Positions 14,446 through 23,613 of a DNA stretch of 24,615 nucleotides are shown piece by piece. The stretch comes from UBA1402 sp964488495. GTDB lineage: Bacteria > Bacteroidota > Bacteroidia > Bacteroidales > UBA1402. A program made the translations under genes and the position numbers. Location of the stretch: assembly GCA_964488495.1 (NCBI GenBank), contig CAZAUQ010000036.1, positions 1-24,615 on the forward strand, given 5' to 3'. The notes below the pieces were generated by a model. That model searched no databases, was not told the DNA's origin, and saw only the letters and a program-made list of their open reading frames with translations. Numbering within the stretch: position 1 is the stretch's first letter; each line of letters begins with the position of its first letter.

Positions 14446-16806
14446 ATGAAATTCAATCTCCGTTTACGGAAGTTGCTCCCGCTCATATTGCTTTTACTCT
14501 TAAGCAATTATGCCTGCCAGAACAAAATGGATCTCTATTACCAGGAACCCGACTGGCTCAAAGGAAGTATTTACGAAGTGCTGCAGGAAAGAGGGGATTA
14601 TTCGGTTTTTCTTAAAGGAATTGAGTTGGCCGGTTTCAAATCGATAGTCAACGGTAAAAGTATCCTTACGGTTATGGCTCCCTCCGACAGCGCTTTTGGG
14701 GCTTATCTGGACGATCATTACGAGGGCAAAAGTATCGAAGAATTACCCTTACCCGAATTGAAAAAGCTCATTGGTTTTCATATTCTGTATTATGCCTTCG
14801 ACAAAGAAAAACTGATCAATTTCAGACCCAACGAAGGCGATGGCGCCACCAAAGACGAGAAGTTGATCAATGCCGGTTTGTATTACAAGCACCGGACCAA
14901 AAGCCAGGACGGTTTAAGCCTCGAAATTGATACGGCAGGCGCTGAAGTCAGTGTATATCATATGGAGCGTTTCTTGCCGGTGTTTTCGTACCAGATGTTT
15001 CAGACCAAACAAATTGATGCGAAATATAACTACGAATATTTCTTCCCGAACACCGCCTGGAGCGACAATACCGGTTTCAATATCTCGAATGCTGCTGTAA
15101 CGGATTATTCGGTTTTGGCCGATAATGGCTATGTCTATCTGGTGGACAAGGTGCTTAAACCTCTGGAGACTATTTATACCGAGCTCGCCTCCAACGAGGA
15201 ATATTCCGATTTCCTGGCATTGTACGACAAGTACGAGTATTATCAGCTGGACCAAAACCTGACGCTGGAATATGGGGACGGGACTGATCTCTATCAGCAC
15301 TATCATTCCTCTCCTTTGCCCAATATAGCCTGCGAGTGGCCGGTAACCGATTATAAAAAAGTTTCGGATCTGGCGTTTGCTTCTTACAGTGTGTTTGCTC
15401 CCGACAACACGGCTTTCAGAAGTTTTTTCAGCGAATACTGGGAGGTGGGCGGTTACGATTCCCTGAACGAGGTAAGCAAGGAGTCTATTGAATATTTATT
15501 GTATAACAGCGTATATTCTTCTTCGGTGGTATTTCCCGAAGAAATCACCAAAGGCCTCATCGAAAACAGTTACGGTACCGTTATTAAGTTTGATGTTGAC
15601 CAAATTCCACAGGCCAACCGTAAAATCTGCGTCAACGGATCTTTTTACGGCTGCAGTGAACTCACTCCTCCGGCCATGTTTGGTTCGGTGACAGGCCCTG
15701 CCTTTCAATACAAAAAATACAGTTACTTTCTGAAAATGCTCAATACCGCCGACCTGATCCTTACGCTTTGTTCGGATGCCACGAGTTATTTTATGCTTTA
15801 TCCCTCGAACGAGCTGATGAACCAGGACGGTATTACACAGGTAGAGGAAGTCTTGTACAGAGGAGCCAACAAACTCTCCAATTCCTCTCAACAAAATTAT
15901 GTCTATGCTCATGTTCTAAGCCAGGATGCCATTACCGGCTCCTATGACGATTTGCTGTCGGATGCAGGAACGGGAAATCATGTTTTCAGAACCTTGTCGC
16001 CGGGCATGTTTCTCTATTGGTTCATGAAAGACGGTAAAATAACCAACAGCATTAAATATACAGAACTACTTTATAATCCTGCTCTTACCGAAGAACAAGT
16101 TTTTTGCGATTTGCAGGAGTTGAGCTTCAGGGATGGCTGGACCAACGGCAAATGCTATGCCTATCAAAACGATGCTGCTCCTTATTTGTTTGAAGGCTCC
16201 ATGGAAAATGCCATCTATTCCAAGTTCGTGCCCATGATGATAGGAAACAGAAACAATTCTGCTGCTATTTATCATGGTTTTGTGCAATTACTGGAGTTGT
16301 CCGGCTTGCTCGATTTTGATTCTCAATCGGTGTTGCCGATGGTGGAAAGCTGCCTGATGTTTGTTCCTTCTACTGCTGCCATCAAGCAAGCTGTACAGGA
16401 AGCCCGGCTACCGGGCATTGTCAGCGGAAGTGCCACGGTGGACGAGGCCGGCTATTTTGGCAAATGTACTGTGACCAACGCCGATTCCCTGCAGTATTAT
16501 CTTTTGAAGTATTTTATTCCGATGAGTACCGCGGTGATTTCGAATTATCCTTATATAGGCTGGGAAGAAAATACCGAAGGGGGCTTGCCGACCTTGCAGA
16601 GTTATGATGAACCTGTGGAGGGGGGCAAGGTGGTGACCATCACTACAAAAATGAATGTGAGCGATGCCGGTGGCAAGCTGAGCGTACAGGAACTGGATAA
16701 CGACGGAAATCCTGTCGGAGCAAGAATTGATGTGGTGGAAGACTATCATTATTTCCCTTTCATCTTTGATGATGCCTGTATTCATTTTATTAAAGAGGTA
16801 TTGTAA
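14446..16806 (+). CDS. Fasciclin (FAS1) repeat outer-membrane lipoprotein
   Basis: A 786-aa predicted lipoprotein. The signal segment KLLPLILLLLLSNYAC puts the lipidated cysteine at C24, followed by QNKMDLYYQEP. Four FAS1-like repeats can be followed by their H1 motifs: TVMAPSDSAF (75-84), SVFAPDNTAF (315-324), FMLYPSNELM (449-458) and LMFVPSTAAI (637-646). The first repeat ends with the typical VDKVLKP (233-239). The later repeats are more diverged. FAS1 domains generally mediate adhesion or ligand binding; no enzyme motif is seen. An earlier in-frame ATG at 14416 is possible, but 14446 gives the compact basic n-region. It leads an operon with SusC/SusD (22-base gap to susC), so it is probably a surface-exposed partner of that transporter. 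Ligand unknown. Confidence 0.85.
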   Translation: MKFNLRLRKLLPLILLLLLSNYACQNKMDLYYQEPDWLKGSIYEVLQERGDYSVFLKGIELAGFKSIVNGKSILTVMAPSDSAFGAYLDDHYEGKSIEELPLPELKKLIGFHILYYAFDKEKLINFRPNEGDGATKDEKLINAGLYYKHRTKSQDGLSLEIDTAGAEVSVYHMERFLPVFSYQMFQTKQIDAKYNYEYFFPNTAWSDNTGFNISNAAVTDYSVLADNGYVYLVDKVLKPLETIYTELASNEEYSDFLALYDKYEYYQLDQNLTLEYGDGTDLYQHYHSSPLPNIACEWPVTDYKKVSDLAFASYSVFAPDNTAFRSFFSEYWEVGGYDSLNEVSKESIEYLLYNSVYSSSVVFPEEITKGLIENSYGTVIKFDVDQIPQANRKICVNGSFYGCSELTPPAMFGSVTGPAFQYKKYSYFLKMLNTADLILTLCSDATSYFMLYPSNELMNQDGITQVEEVLYRGANKLSNSSQQNYVYAHVLSQDAITGSYDDLLSDAGTGNHVFRTLSPGMFLYWFMKDGKITNSIKYTELLYNPALTEEQVFCDLQELSFRDGWTNGKCYAYQNDAAPYLFEGSMENAIYSKFVPMMIGNRNNSAAIYHGFVQLLELSGLLDFDSQSVLPMVESCLMFVPSTAAIKQAVQEARLPGIVSGSATVDEAGYFGKCTVTNADSLQYYLLKYFIPMSTAVISNYPYIGWEENTEGGLPTLQSYDEPVEGGKVVTITTKMNVSDAGGKLSVQELDNDGNPVGARIDVVEDYHYFPFIFDDACIHFIKEVL

Positions 16807-16828
16807 ATCTGGCTAGAAAAACTCCGTT

Positions 16829-19395
16829 ATGACAAAAAAAATATATTATACTTTGATTGTTTTCCTGCTGGCTGCCACCACTGCGCTTCAAGCTCAGGAC
16901 TTCATCACGGGCAAGGTTTACGAATTGACGGGCAACGATAAACTAGTTTTCCCCGGTGTCAATGTAATGGTAGTGAACGAACAAAATCGTATGCTTAATG
17001 GCACCACTACCAATCAGAACGGAGAATATTCCATCCGTATTCCCCAGGTGACAGGTAAACTGAGGGTGGAATTTTCCTTTATCGGGATGAAAACCCAACG
17101 CTTCGACTATACAGGCCAGAAAACCCTGGATGTCACCTTGCAGGAAGAGACCCAGCTGCTGGCCGAAATGGTGATAGCCAGAGAAAGAATCGATAAAAAC
17201 GAATTGGGTATAACAACCCGTGAACAGACCTTTGCTTCTCAAAGCATCAAGATGGAAGATTTCATCGAATCCTTGCCGGTGACCTCGGTAGAGGAAGCCC
17301 TGCAGGGGCGTATGAGCGGTGTTGATATTATTGCCGGAGGCGACCCGGGAGCCAAAAGTTCCATCAGAATCCGCGGAACGGCTACCCTGAATTCAAATGC
17401 CGACCCTCTGATCGTTATCAATGGAGTTCCTTATACCACCGATATAGACGATTCTTTTGACTTTGCCACGGCCAACAACGAGGATTACGCCGACATGCTC
17501 AACCTGAATCCGCACGACATTGAGAGTATTGAAGTACTCAAAGACGCCGCCTCCACATCGGTTTATGGCACCAGCGGCGCCAACGGAGTCTTATTGATTA
17601 CCACCAAAAAAGGCAGCAAGGGTAAAACCCGTTTTACACTCTCATCAAAATTTACTGCCAAAGTAGAACCTGATCCCATACCTATGCTCGACGGCGATGA
17701 ATACGTAGCCTTTATTCAGGATGCCATCTGGAACACTGCAAATGCAAGGGGTATAGCCAATTCTTCTTCTTTGCTGGAGTTGCTTTTTGATACCCCCGAA
17801 ATCAATTACAATCCCGACTGGCGGTATTTTGACGAATACAATGCCGATACCGACTGGTTGTCGTATGTAAAGAAAAACGCCACCATTTCCGACAACAGTT
17901 TTTCCATGTCCGGAGGCGGCGATAAAGCCACTTACCGTTTTTCGCTTTCTTACCTGAACGAGGGAGGAACCACCCTGGGTACTTCGCTGCAAAGGGTAAC
18001 TTCGAGCCTGAACATTGGCTACAACTTTTCGGACAAATTGAGAGTAGACGCCGATTTCACCTATTCCGACACCGACAAGGAGGACAACTGGACAACTGCC
18101 GTCAGAGCTGAAGCTTTGCGTAAAATGCCCAACAAAAGCCCATTTTGGATTGATGATGCGACAGGTGCGCCTACCTCGAACTACTTCATTCGCCAAAACA
18201 GTGAAGAATTTCAGGGTGCCTTCAAAGGTTCCTCAAATTTTCATCCTCTCATCATGGTAAACGACAGTTACAACAACAGCGATCAAAAGGAGGAAAAGAT
18301 GACTTTCAGGCTGAACTACGATATTTTTACAGGCTTGGTTTATACAGGCTATGTATCACTGAAGTTCCGGACGGTAAACAACAGGAAATTTTTGCCTCAG
18401 GCAGCTACCGACGTTACCATAGACAACAATTATGCCAACCGCAGTACAGATGCCTATTCCAGTAATTTGTCCCTGCAAACCGAAAATAAACTGATTTTCC
18501 GCAAAAACTGGGAAGGTATGCACAACCTGGTGGCCACGGGTCTTTGGAGAACTTCTCAGTCGGTAAGCTCCAACTATTCCACCGAGATTTACGGAGCTGC
18601 TTCGGCCGGCATGTCCGATCCCGTCACCGGCGGAGCTATACGCGGACTGGGTTCGGGTGATTCCGAGGTAAGAACATTGTCGGGTATCGGCAATTTCAAT
18701 TATACTTTTCTAAATCGCTATATTATCAACGGCACTCTGAATTACGAAGGCAAATCCAGCCTGGGGAGCTCCAACCGCTGGGGTTTGTTCCCTTCGGCAG
18801 GATTGGCCTGGCATCTGCAGGAAGAAGAGTTTATGTCGGAGCTGCTCTGGATCGATCAGTTAAAAATACGGGCAAGCCTGGGGCAAAGCGGTCAGGCTCC
18901 CGGAGGTACAGCTCCTTATATAGGCACCTACAATGCCATAGGCGAATACATCACCAATCCGGCCGTTGCTCCTTCGTCGATGCAATTGAACAAACTCAAA
19001 TGGGAAAGTTCTACCGAATACGATGTGGGAGTGGATGTATTCATGTTCGAAAACCGTCTGAGCATGACCTTTGATTATTATTATAAATACACCAAAGACT
19101 TGTTGCAAACCAGTGTTTCCATTCCGGCATCCACCGGCTACGACAGCAAAGGCAATACCATCTCGTATTTCAATTCCGGAGAATTGAGCAACCGGGGCTG
19201 GGAATACCGCATTGATTACGATGTATACCGCAATACCGACTGGAAGGTCAGTGTAAATTTCAATATTAACCGCAATATCAACCGAATAGAATTACTGCCC
19301 GAAAATATTTCGGAAACAACGTATACTCTGTCCAACGGGAATTACGCCCAGAAGATTGTAGCCGGTATGCCGGTGGGTTCGTTTTTTGGTTTCCA
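16829..19395 (+). CDS. SusC/RagA-type TonB-linked outer membrane protein, N-terminal part (interrupted by assembly gap)
   Basis: The N-terminal 855 or so residues of a SusC-family TonB-dependent transporter that imports ligands through the outer membrane with a SusD lid. The signal peptide ends near ALQAQ (19-23). A carboxypeptidase-regulatory-like domain spans about 25-105. The plug domain (about 135-265) carries EEALQGRMSGVDI (155-167), SIRIRGTATLN (178-188), INGVP (197-201) and the SusC hallmark IESIEVLKDAAS with GTSGANGVLLITTKKG (247-262). The rest is barrel. The coding frame is intact up to the 100-base N run. Removing the gap plus one copy of the 55-base flanking overlap joins it in frame to the downstream part, giving 1086 aa, a normal SusC length. 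The interruption is therefore an assembly artefact, not a broken gene. Confidence 0.93.
19341..19395 (+). repeat. 55-base duplicated contig end, left copy
   Basis: These 55 bases, ending at the N run, are identical to 19496-19550 beginning right after it. The suffix of one contig equals the prefix of the next, as expected when neighbouring contigs from a de Bruijn graph overlap by k = 55. It is not a biological direct repeat. Confidence 0.93.
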
Positions 19396-19495
19396 NNNNN
19401 NNNNNNNNNNNNNNNNNNNNNNNNNNNNNNNNNNNNNNNNNNNNNNNNNNNNNNNNNNNNNNNNNNNNNNNNNNNNNNNNNNNNNNNNNNNNNNN
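19396..19495. other. Assembly gap (100 Ns)
   Basis: Exactly 100 undetermined bases, the usual placeholder for a gap of unknown size. Because both flanks carry the same 55 bases, the real gap is probably negative: the two contigs overlap and no sequence is missing. Literal translation through it shifts the frame (155 extra bases) and ends at a false stop at 19514-19516. Confidence 0.97.
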
Positions 19496-19550
19496 ATTAC
19501 GCCCAGAAGATTGTAGCCGGTATGCCGGTGGGTTCGTTTTTTGGTTTCCA
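19496..19550 (+). repeat. 55-base duplicated contig end, right copy
   Basis: Identical to 19341-19395, starting with the first resolved base after the gap. Both copies have the same codon phase. See the left copy for interpretation. Confidence 0.93.
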
Positions 19551-20244
19551 ATACGCCGGGGTTTATCAAAATATCGAGGATACTTACGCCAGAGACGAAG
19601 ACAATAAGGTTATGCTGAATTTGAAAGGAGAACCGATAGTGATGAAAAACGGAACTTTTGTTTGTTATCCCGGTGACGCAAAATATCAGGATGTCAATTA
19701 CGACGGACTGATCAACGAAAAAGATATATTGTATTTAGGTAATTCCATGCCGGTGCTTACCGGAGGCGGAGGATTCAACATTAAATACAAAAACCTGAGT
19801 CTGATCACCTTTTTCCATTATCGCCTGGGCCAGAAAATCATCAACGAAGCCCGGATGGAAAGCGAGGCCATGTACGGTACCGATAATCAGAGTAAAGCCG
19901 TTTTGAAACGCTGGCGCAACGAAGGCGACGACACGACCATTCCCAGAGCTTTGTGGAAGTACGGCCTGAACTACATGGGTTCGGACCGTTTTGTGGAAGA
20001 CTGTTCATTTTTGAGGCTCAAAACTCTTTCGCTCAGTTACAACCTGCCCAAAGAATATTGCCAGAGGCTCAGGACCAACAGTATCAATTTTTATGTGACC
20101 GGTTACGACCTGTTCACCTGGACCAATTACACCGGACAAGACCCCGAAGTAAACCTGCCATCCAGGATTACCGATTTGGCCATGGACAATTCTCAGACCC
20201 CCCGAAGCAAGCGTTATTCATTTGGTATTTCTGTTAATTTCTAA
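19496..20244 (+). CDS. SusC/RagA-type TonB-linked outer membrane protein, C-terminal part
   Basis: The continuation of the susC gene at 16829. Codon phase at 19496 is identical to that at 19341, so overlaying the two 55-base copies restores a single reading frame through PVGSFFGFQYAGVYQ, a conserved SusC barrel block. Later features are the D-rich YPGDAKYQDVNYDGLINEKD segment (calcium-site-like loop common in this family), then LSYNLP and the terminal strand KRYSFGISVNF, typical of an outer-membrane barrel end recognised by the BAM machinery. An apparent ATG at 19522 is an internal methionine, not a start. The stop is 10 bases before the susD-type gene. Confidence 0.93.
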
Positions 20245-20254
20245 GATCAGTACA

Positions 20255-21811
20255 ATGAAAAGAATTAAGAATATCAGCCTTTTGATTAGCATTGCCTTCC
20301 TGTTGCCTGCTTGTAACGAATGGCTGCAAGTCGATCCTCAGAATGAGCAGTTAAGCTATAAATACTGGTCTTCGCAGGAAGATGTGGAAGCCGTGGTGAA
20401 TTCCGGTTATTTTTTGCTGCGTGAAATGGTGACCGATTACCTGATTCCTTTTGGTGAGTTACGCAGTGGTCAGGTGTTTAGCATCAGGAGCAATAAATTA
20501 CAAAACTTTCAGGTGAAAGCCATAGATAAAGAATTCAGCAATTGGGGGCCTTTTTACGAAATCATCAACATCGCCAATGTGGTGCTGGCCAATGCACATC
20601 TTGCCGAGAGAATAGACGATACTTACGAAGTGGAGGAAATGAATGCTCATCATTGCGAAGCCTATTTCCTGAGAGCCCTGAGTTATTTTTATATTGTGCG
20701 CAACTGGAGGGAGGCTCCTTTGATTACGGTGCCTTTTGAAGACGATTCCTATAGTTACAATGTGCCCAAGGCAAGCGAAGCCGATCTGGTTGAGCAAATC
20801 AAGACCGACATCAGGACGGCGCTGGCTACCGGAGCAGCCAAAGAATATTACGAAACCGCCTGGGAAACCAAGGGACGCGCCACCAAATGGGCCTTTTTTG
20901 CCCTGATGGCCGATGTTTGCCTATGGTCGGAGGATTATGAAACCGCACTGACCTACTGCGATTATTTGTTGAAGGCCAATTCGCCCAAGACCCCGACATT
21001 TCTGTCTTTGCCCACCCACAATTCCTGGTTCTCGATGTACAATCCGGGCAACAGCAACGAAGCCATTTTTGAACTGCAATGGAATTACGAGGAATATCAG
21101 ACCAACAATCTGCCGGTACTTTTTGATAACACGGCCACTGATCGTTTATACGAAGTATCCTATCAGTTGTTACAGGATTTCAACGCCGAATATGCTTACA
21201 CGCTCGAAAACTTCATCGAAGCGGTACGCAGTATGTACGGAGGTTATTACGTGGCAGATGTTCCGGCTTTTGAAATTGCAAACGCAGGTTATGTGTGGAA
21301 ATATTGCGGTTCCAAAACCCTTTCGGACAAACGTACCCGCAGTTATTACGATCCGAATTTCATCGTATACCGGGTAGCCGAAGTGATTCTGATGAAAGCC
21401 GAGGCGCTGGCCCTCGGGAGTGAAACCGAACAAGACTGGCGCGAAGCTGTAGACCTGATTAATACCATCAGACAACGATCCAACCTGGGGAATTTTGAGG
21501 ACAATCTGGGTGTACGCGAATACACTGAAGACCTGAGCCGCGAAACCCTGCTCGAGTGGATCTTGTACGAACGTCGCATGGAGTTCGTCGGAGAGGGCAA
21601 AAGCTGGTACGATGTGCTGCGCTTCGGCCGCCGAAACGACAATGCCTTTAAAAGCAAGTTTTTGGTCGAATCTGTGCTAACCTACAACAATCAGGCAGGT
21701 CAATCCTGGCTGAGTTCGGTGTTGAGCAATGACGACGCACTTTTTCTCCCCATCTGGGAAGAAGAATTGAAAAGCAATACTTTGTTAGTTCAGAACCCGT
21801 ATTACTATTGA
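20255..21811 (+). CDS. RagB/SusD family nutrient-uptake outer membrane lipoprotein
   Basis: The lid and ligand-binding lipoprotein that pairs with the upstream SusC barrel, 518 aa. The signal peptide ends in the lipobox LLPAC with C20, followed by NEWLQVDPQNEQ, the usual SusD N-terminus. The SusD/TPR-like core shows HHCEAYFLRALSYFYIVRNW and RATKWAFFALMADVCLW. The C-terminal family block is AEVILMKAEALAL, AVDLINTIRQRSNL and LLEWILYERRMEFVGEGK with WYDVLRFGR. The ATG at 20255 was chosen because it begins the signal peptide; the frame is open 11 codons upstream into susC. The stop is one base before the next ATG, so translation is probably coupled to the following FAS1 gene. Ligand cannot be inferred from sequence. 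Confidence 0.96.
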   Translation: MKRIKNISLLISIAFLLPACNEWLQVDPQNEQLSYKYWSSQEDVEAVVNSGYFLLREMVTDYLIPFGELRSGQVFSIRSNKLQNFQVKAIDKEFSNWGPFYEIINIANVVLANAHLAERIDDTYEVEEMNAHHCEAYFLRALSYFYIVRNWREAPLITVPFEDDSYSYNVPKASEADLVEQIKTDIRTALATGAAKEYYETAWETKGRATKWAFFALMADVCLWSEDYETALTYCDYLLKANSPKTPTFLSLPTHNSWFSMYNPGNSNEAIFELQWNYEEYQTNNLPVLFDNTATDRLYEVSYQLLQDFNAEYAYTLENFIEAVRSMYGGYYVADVPAFEIANAGYVWKYCGSKTLSDKRTRSYYDPNFIVYRVAEVILMKAEALALGSETEQDWREAVDLINTIRQRSNLGNFEDNLGVREYTEDLSRETLLEWILYERRMEFVGEGKSWYDVLRFGRRNDNAFKSKFLVESVLTYNNQAGQSWLSSVLSNDDALFLPIWEEELKSNTLLVQNPYYY

Positions 21812-21812
21812 T

Positions 21813-23603
21813 ATGAAAAAGTTCAGTATACTCAGCATTCTTGTACTGTTACTCCTGTCTGCCTGCAGAGATCCCTTTTTGGATGAGCCCTTTATAGAAT
21901 CTACGGGCGAAGATCTGGAGCTGTCAAATGCGGAATTTTTAAAGAAATACGAGGAGAAATATTCCTTATGGATACAGCTGCTCAAACACGCTGACATGTT
22001 CAATGCGCTGAACGATGCCAGCTCCGTGTCGACGGTGTTTGCTCCCGACAATCAGGCTGTAGAGAATTTTCTCGAATGGAGAGGGGTGGAGAGTGTCGAA
22101 GAACTTGATTACGAATATGCCCGCTACGTAGCACAGGTGCACATCCTGGCTCAAAACCTGCCCGAAGCTGTGTTTATTGCTTATGTCGAGAACGGTTCCA
22201 TACCAGTTAAAACAATCTTCGGTACTTATTTAAGCACTTCTTACGGCTTTATGAACAACGAAGTGGACGATATTTATTTGCCTCAGGTCAAAGTACAGGA
22301 CTCCCTGTCCATTTATCTCAACAATCAGGCAAAAGTGACCGCCCTGGCGAGAACTACGGCCAACGGCCAGGTGTATACCCTGGGCGCTGTAATTCGTCCT
22401 TTGGCCGAAACCATTCTTGATATTTTAATCCCTTACCGGGAATACGAAATCTTTATCGAGGCAGCCCGGCTTACCGCTTACGACAAAATCGTGTCGGTAT
22501 ACGCCGATACCGTTTACAACCTGGACGGTAGTTTTTCGGTGAACAACATCCGTTTTACCTGTTTTGCTGTACCCGATTCTGTTTACAATAAGGCCGGGAT
22601 CAACAGCGCGGAGGAATTGGCTACTTATCTGGGCGCAGGGCAAAATTATACCGATAGCCTGAATGCGTTATATCAGTATATGTCTTACCACTTTCTGGGA
22701 CAAATCTACTCTAAAGACGCTTTATTCAACTTCAAGCGCGAAGGGCAGATGCTGATTTTCGATACCAAATTGCCCGGTCAGGTGATAGTATCGGAGCAAG
22801 TGGAGGGTGTATCAAAAATCAACAAAGTGGCGGGAATAATCCGCAGCGGCATTCAGGCCCGCAACGGGGTCATTCACAAGATTGACCATATCATGCCGGT
22901 GTATGAACCCGAGCCCATCACCGTAGTCTGGGATTTTTGCAATTATCCTGACATTGAGTCTTTTGTCAATACCTACGGAGCTTCCAAAAGCCTGGGGGAT
23001 TTGTTCAGTTCTCCTCTGAACAACAGAGAATATCCGGTAGATCTCAGCGAAGATCAACTGGACGGCAACAACGGAACGCTGACTTCGATTTTATACAAAG
23101 CCAATGCGGCCAAAACCAGTTATAAAACCTGGCGCAAAGTCGGTTTTTTAAAGTGTGCCTACAACAGTTCCAGGGATAAGGAAAACAACAAATACGATGC
23201 CTACATGAACAACCTGCTGACTCTCAACCTGGGTTATGCCGGTTGGATACAATTACAGACACCTACGATTATCAAGGGCAAATACAAAGTGGTGTTTTAT
23301 TACGCCAGTTCCATTTCGTTTAAAAATTATTACGGCGCAGGCAGCCTGACCAAGTTCAACCTGGATGATTACCAAAAGTCCATTTATATGTGGAAAGGTT
23401 TACCGGCCAAATTTACCGACGAAACCAAAATAAGCAACGAAAATGCCAGCGGACTGGCCGAAGATGTATTGTGGGACGAAGTAGTGTTCGATTATTCGGG
23501 CAGGCATACTTTCAAAGCCATTATGATGGACATCAACGCCAAGACCAGCGGCTCGTACCGGCAAATGTGGGATTATATAGAATTTATTCCAATCAGCGAT
23601 TAA
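21813..23603 (+). CDS. FAS1 lipoprotein with unassigned C-terminal domain
   Basis: A 596-aa predicted lipoprotein with lipobox LLSAC (C18) followed by acidic RDPFLDEPF, suggestive of surface export in Bacteroidota. Two FAS1 repeats are visible. The first is at about 46-197, with STVFAPDNQAVENF (73-86) and an end strand GAVIRPL (191-197). The second is at about 199-365, with FTCFAVPDSVY (248-258) and NGVIHKIDHIMPVYEP (351-366). Residues about 367-596 form a separate domain with GKYKVVFYYASS and a final WDYIEFIPI strand; this pattern resembles a galactose-binding-like beta-sandwich, but I cannot assign it to a family. It starts one base after the susD stop. The role is probably as an accessory ligand-binding or adhesive subunit of the SusCD complex. 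Confidence 0.87.
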   Translation: MKKFSILSILVLLLLSACRDPFLDEPFIESTGEDLELSNAEFLKKYEEKYSLWIQLLKHADMFNALNDASSVSTVFAPDNQAVENFLEWRGVESVEELDYEYARYVAQVHILAQNLPEAVFIAYVENGSIPVKTIFGTYLSTSYGFMNNEVDDIYLPQVKVQDSLSIYLNNQAKVTALARTTANGQVYTLGAVIRPLAETILDILIPYREYEIFIEAARLTAYDKIVSVYADTVYNLDGSFSVNNIRFTCFAVPDSVYNKAGINSAEELATYLGAGQNYTDSLNALYQYMSYHFLGQIYSKDALFNFKREGQMLIFDTKLPGQVIVSEQVEGVSKINKVAGIIRSGIQARNGVIHKIDHIMPVYEPEPITVVWDFCNYPDIESFVNTYGASKSLGDLFSSPLNNREYPVDLSEDQLDGNNGTLTSILYKANAAKTSYKTWRKVGFLKCAYNSSRDKENNKYDAYMNNLLTLNLGYAGWIQLQTPTIIKGKYKVVFYYASSISFKNYYGAGSLTKFNLDDYQKSIYMWKGLPAKFTDETKISNENASGLAEDVLWDEVVFDYSGRHTFKAIMMDINAKTSGSYRQMWDYIEFIPISD

Positions 23604-23613
23604 CGACATTCTT

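Noticed and set aside
19341..19550. Direct repeat or insertion-site duplication
   Set aside because: Both copies abut the N run exactly and share codon phase, which fits contig-end overlap. No transposase or inverted repeats are present.
19522..20244. Separate 240-aa protein starting at an ATG after the gap
   Set aside because: The ATG is an internal methionine of SusC. Collapsing the 55-base overlap restores one continuous frame.
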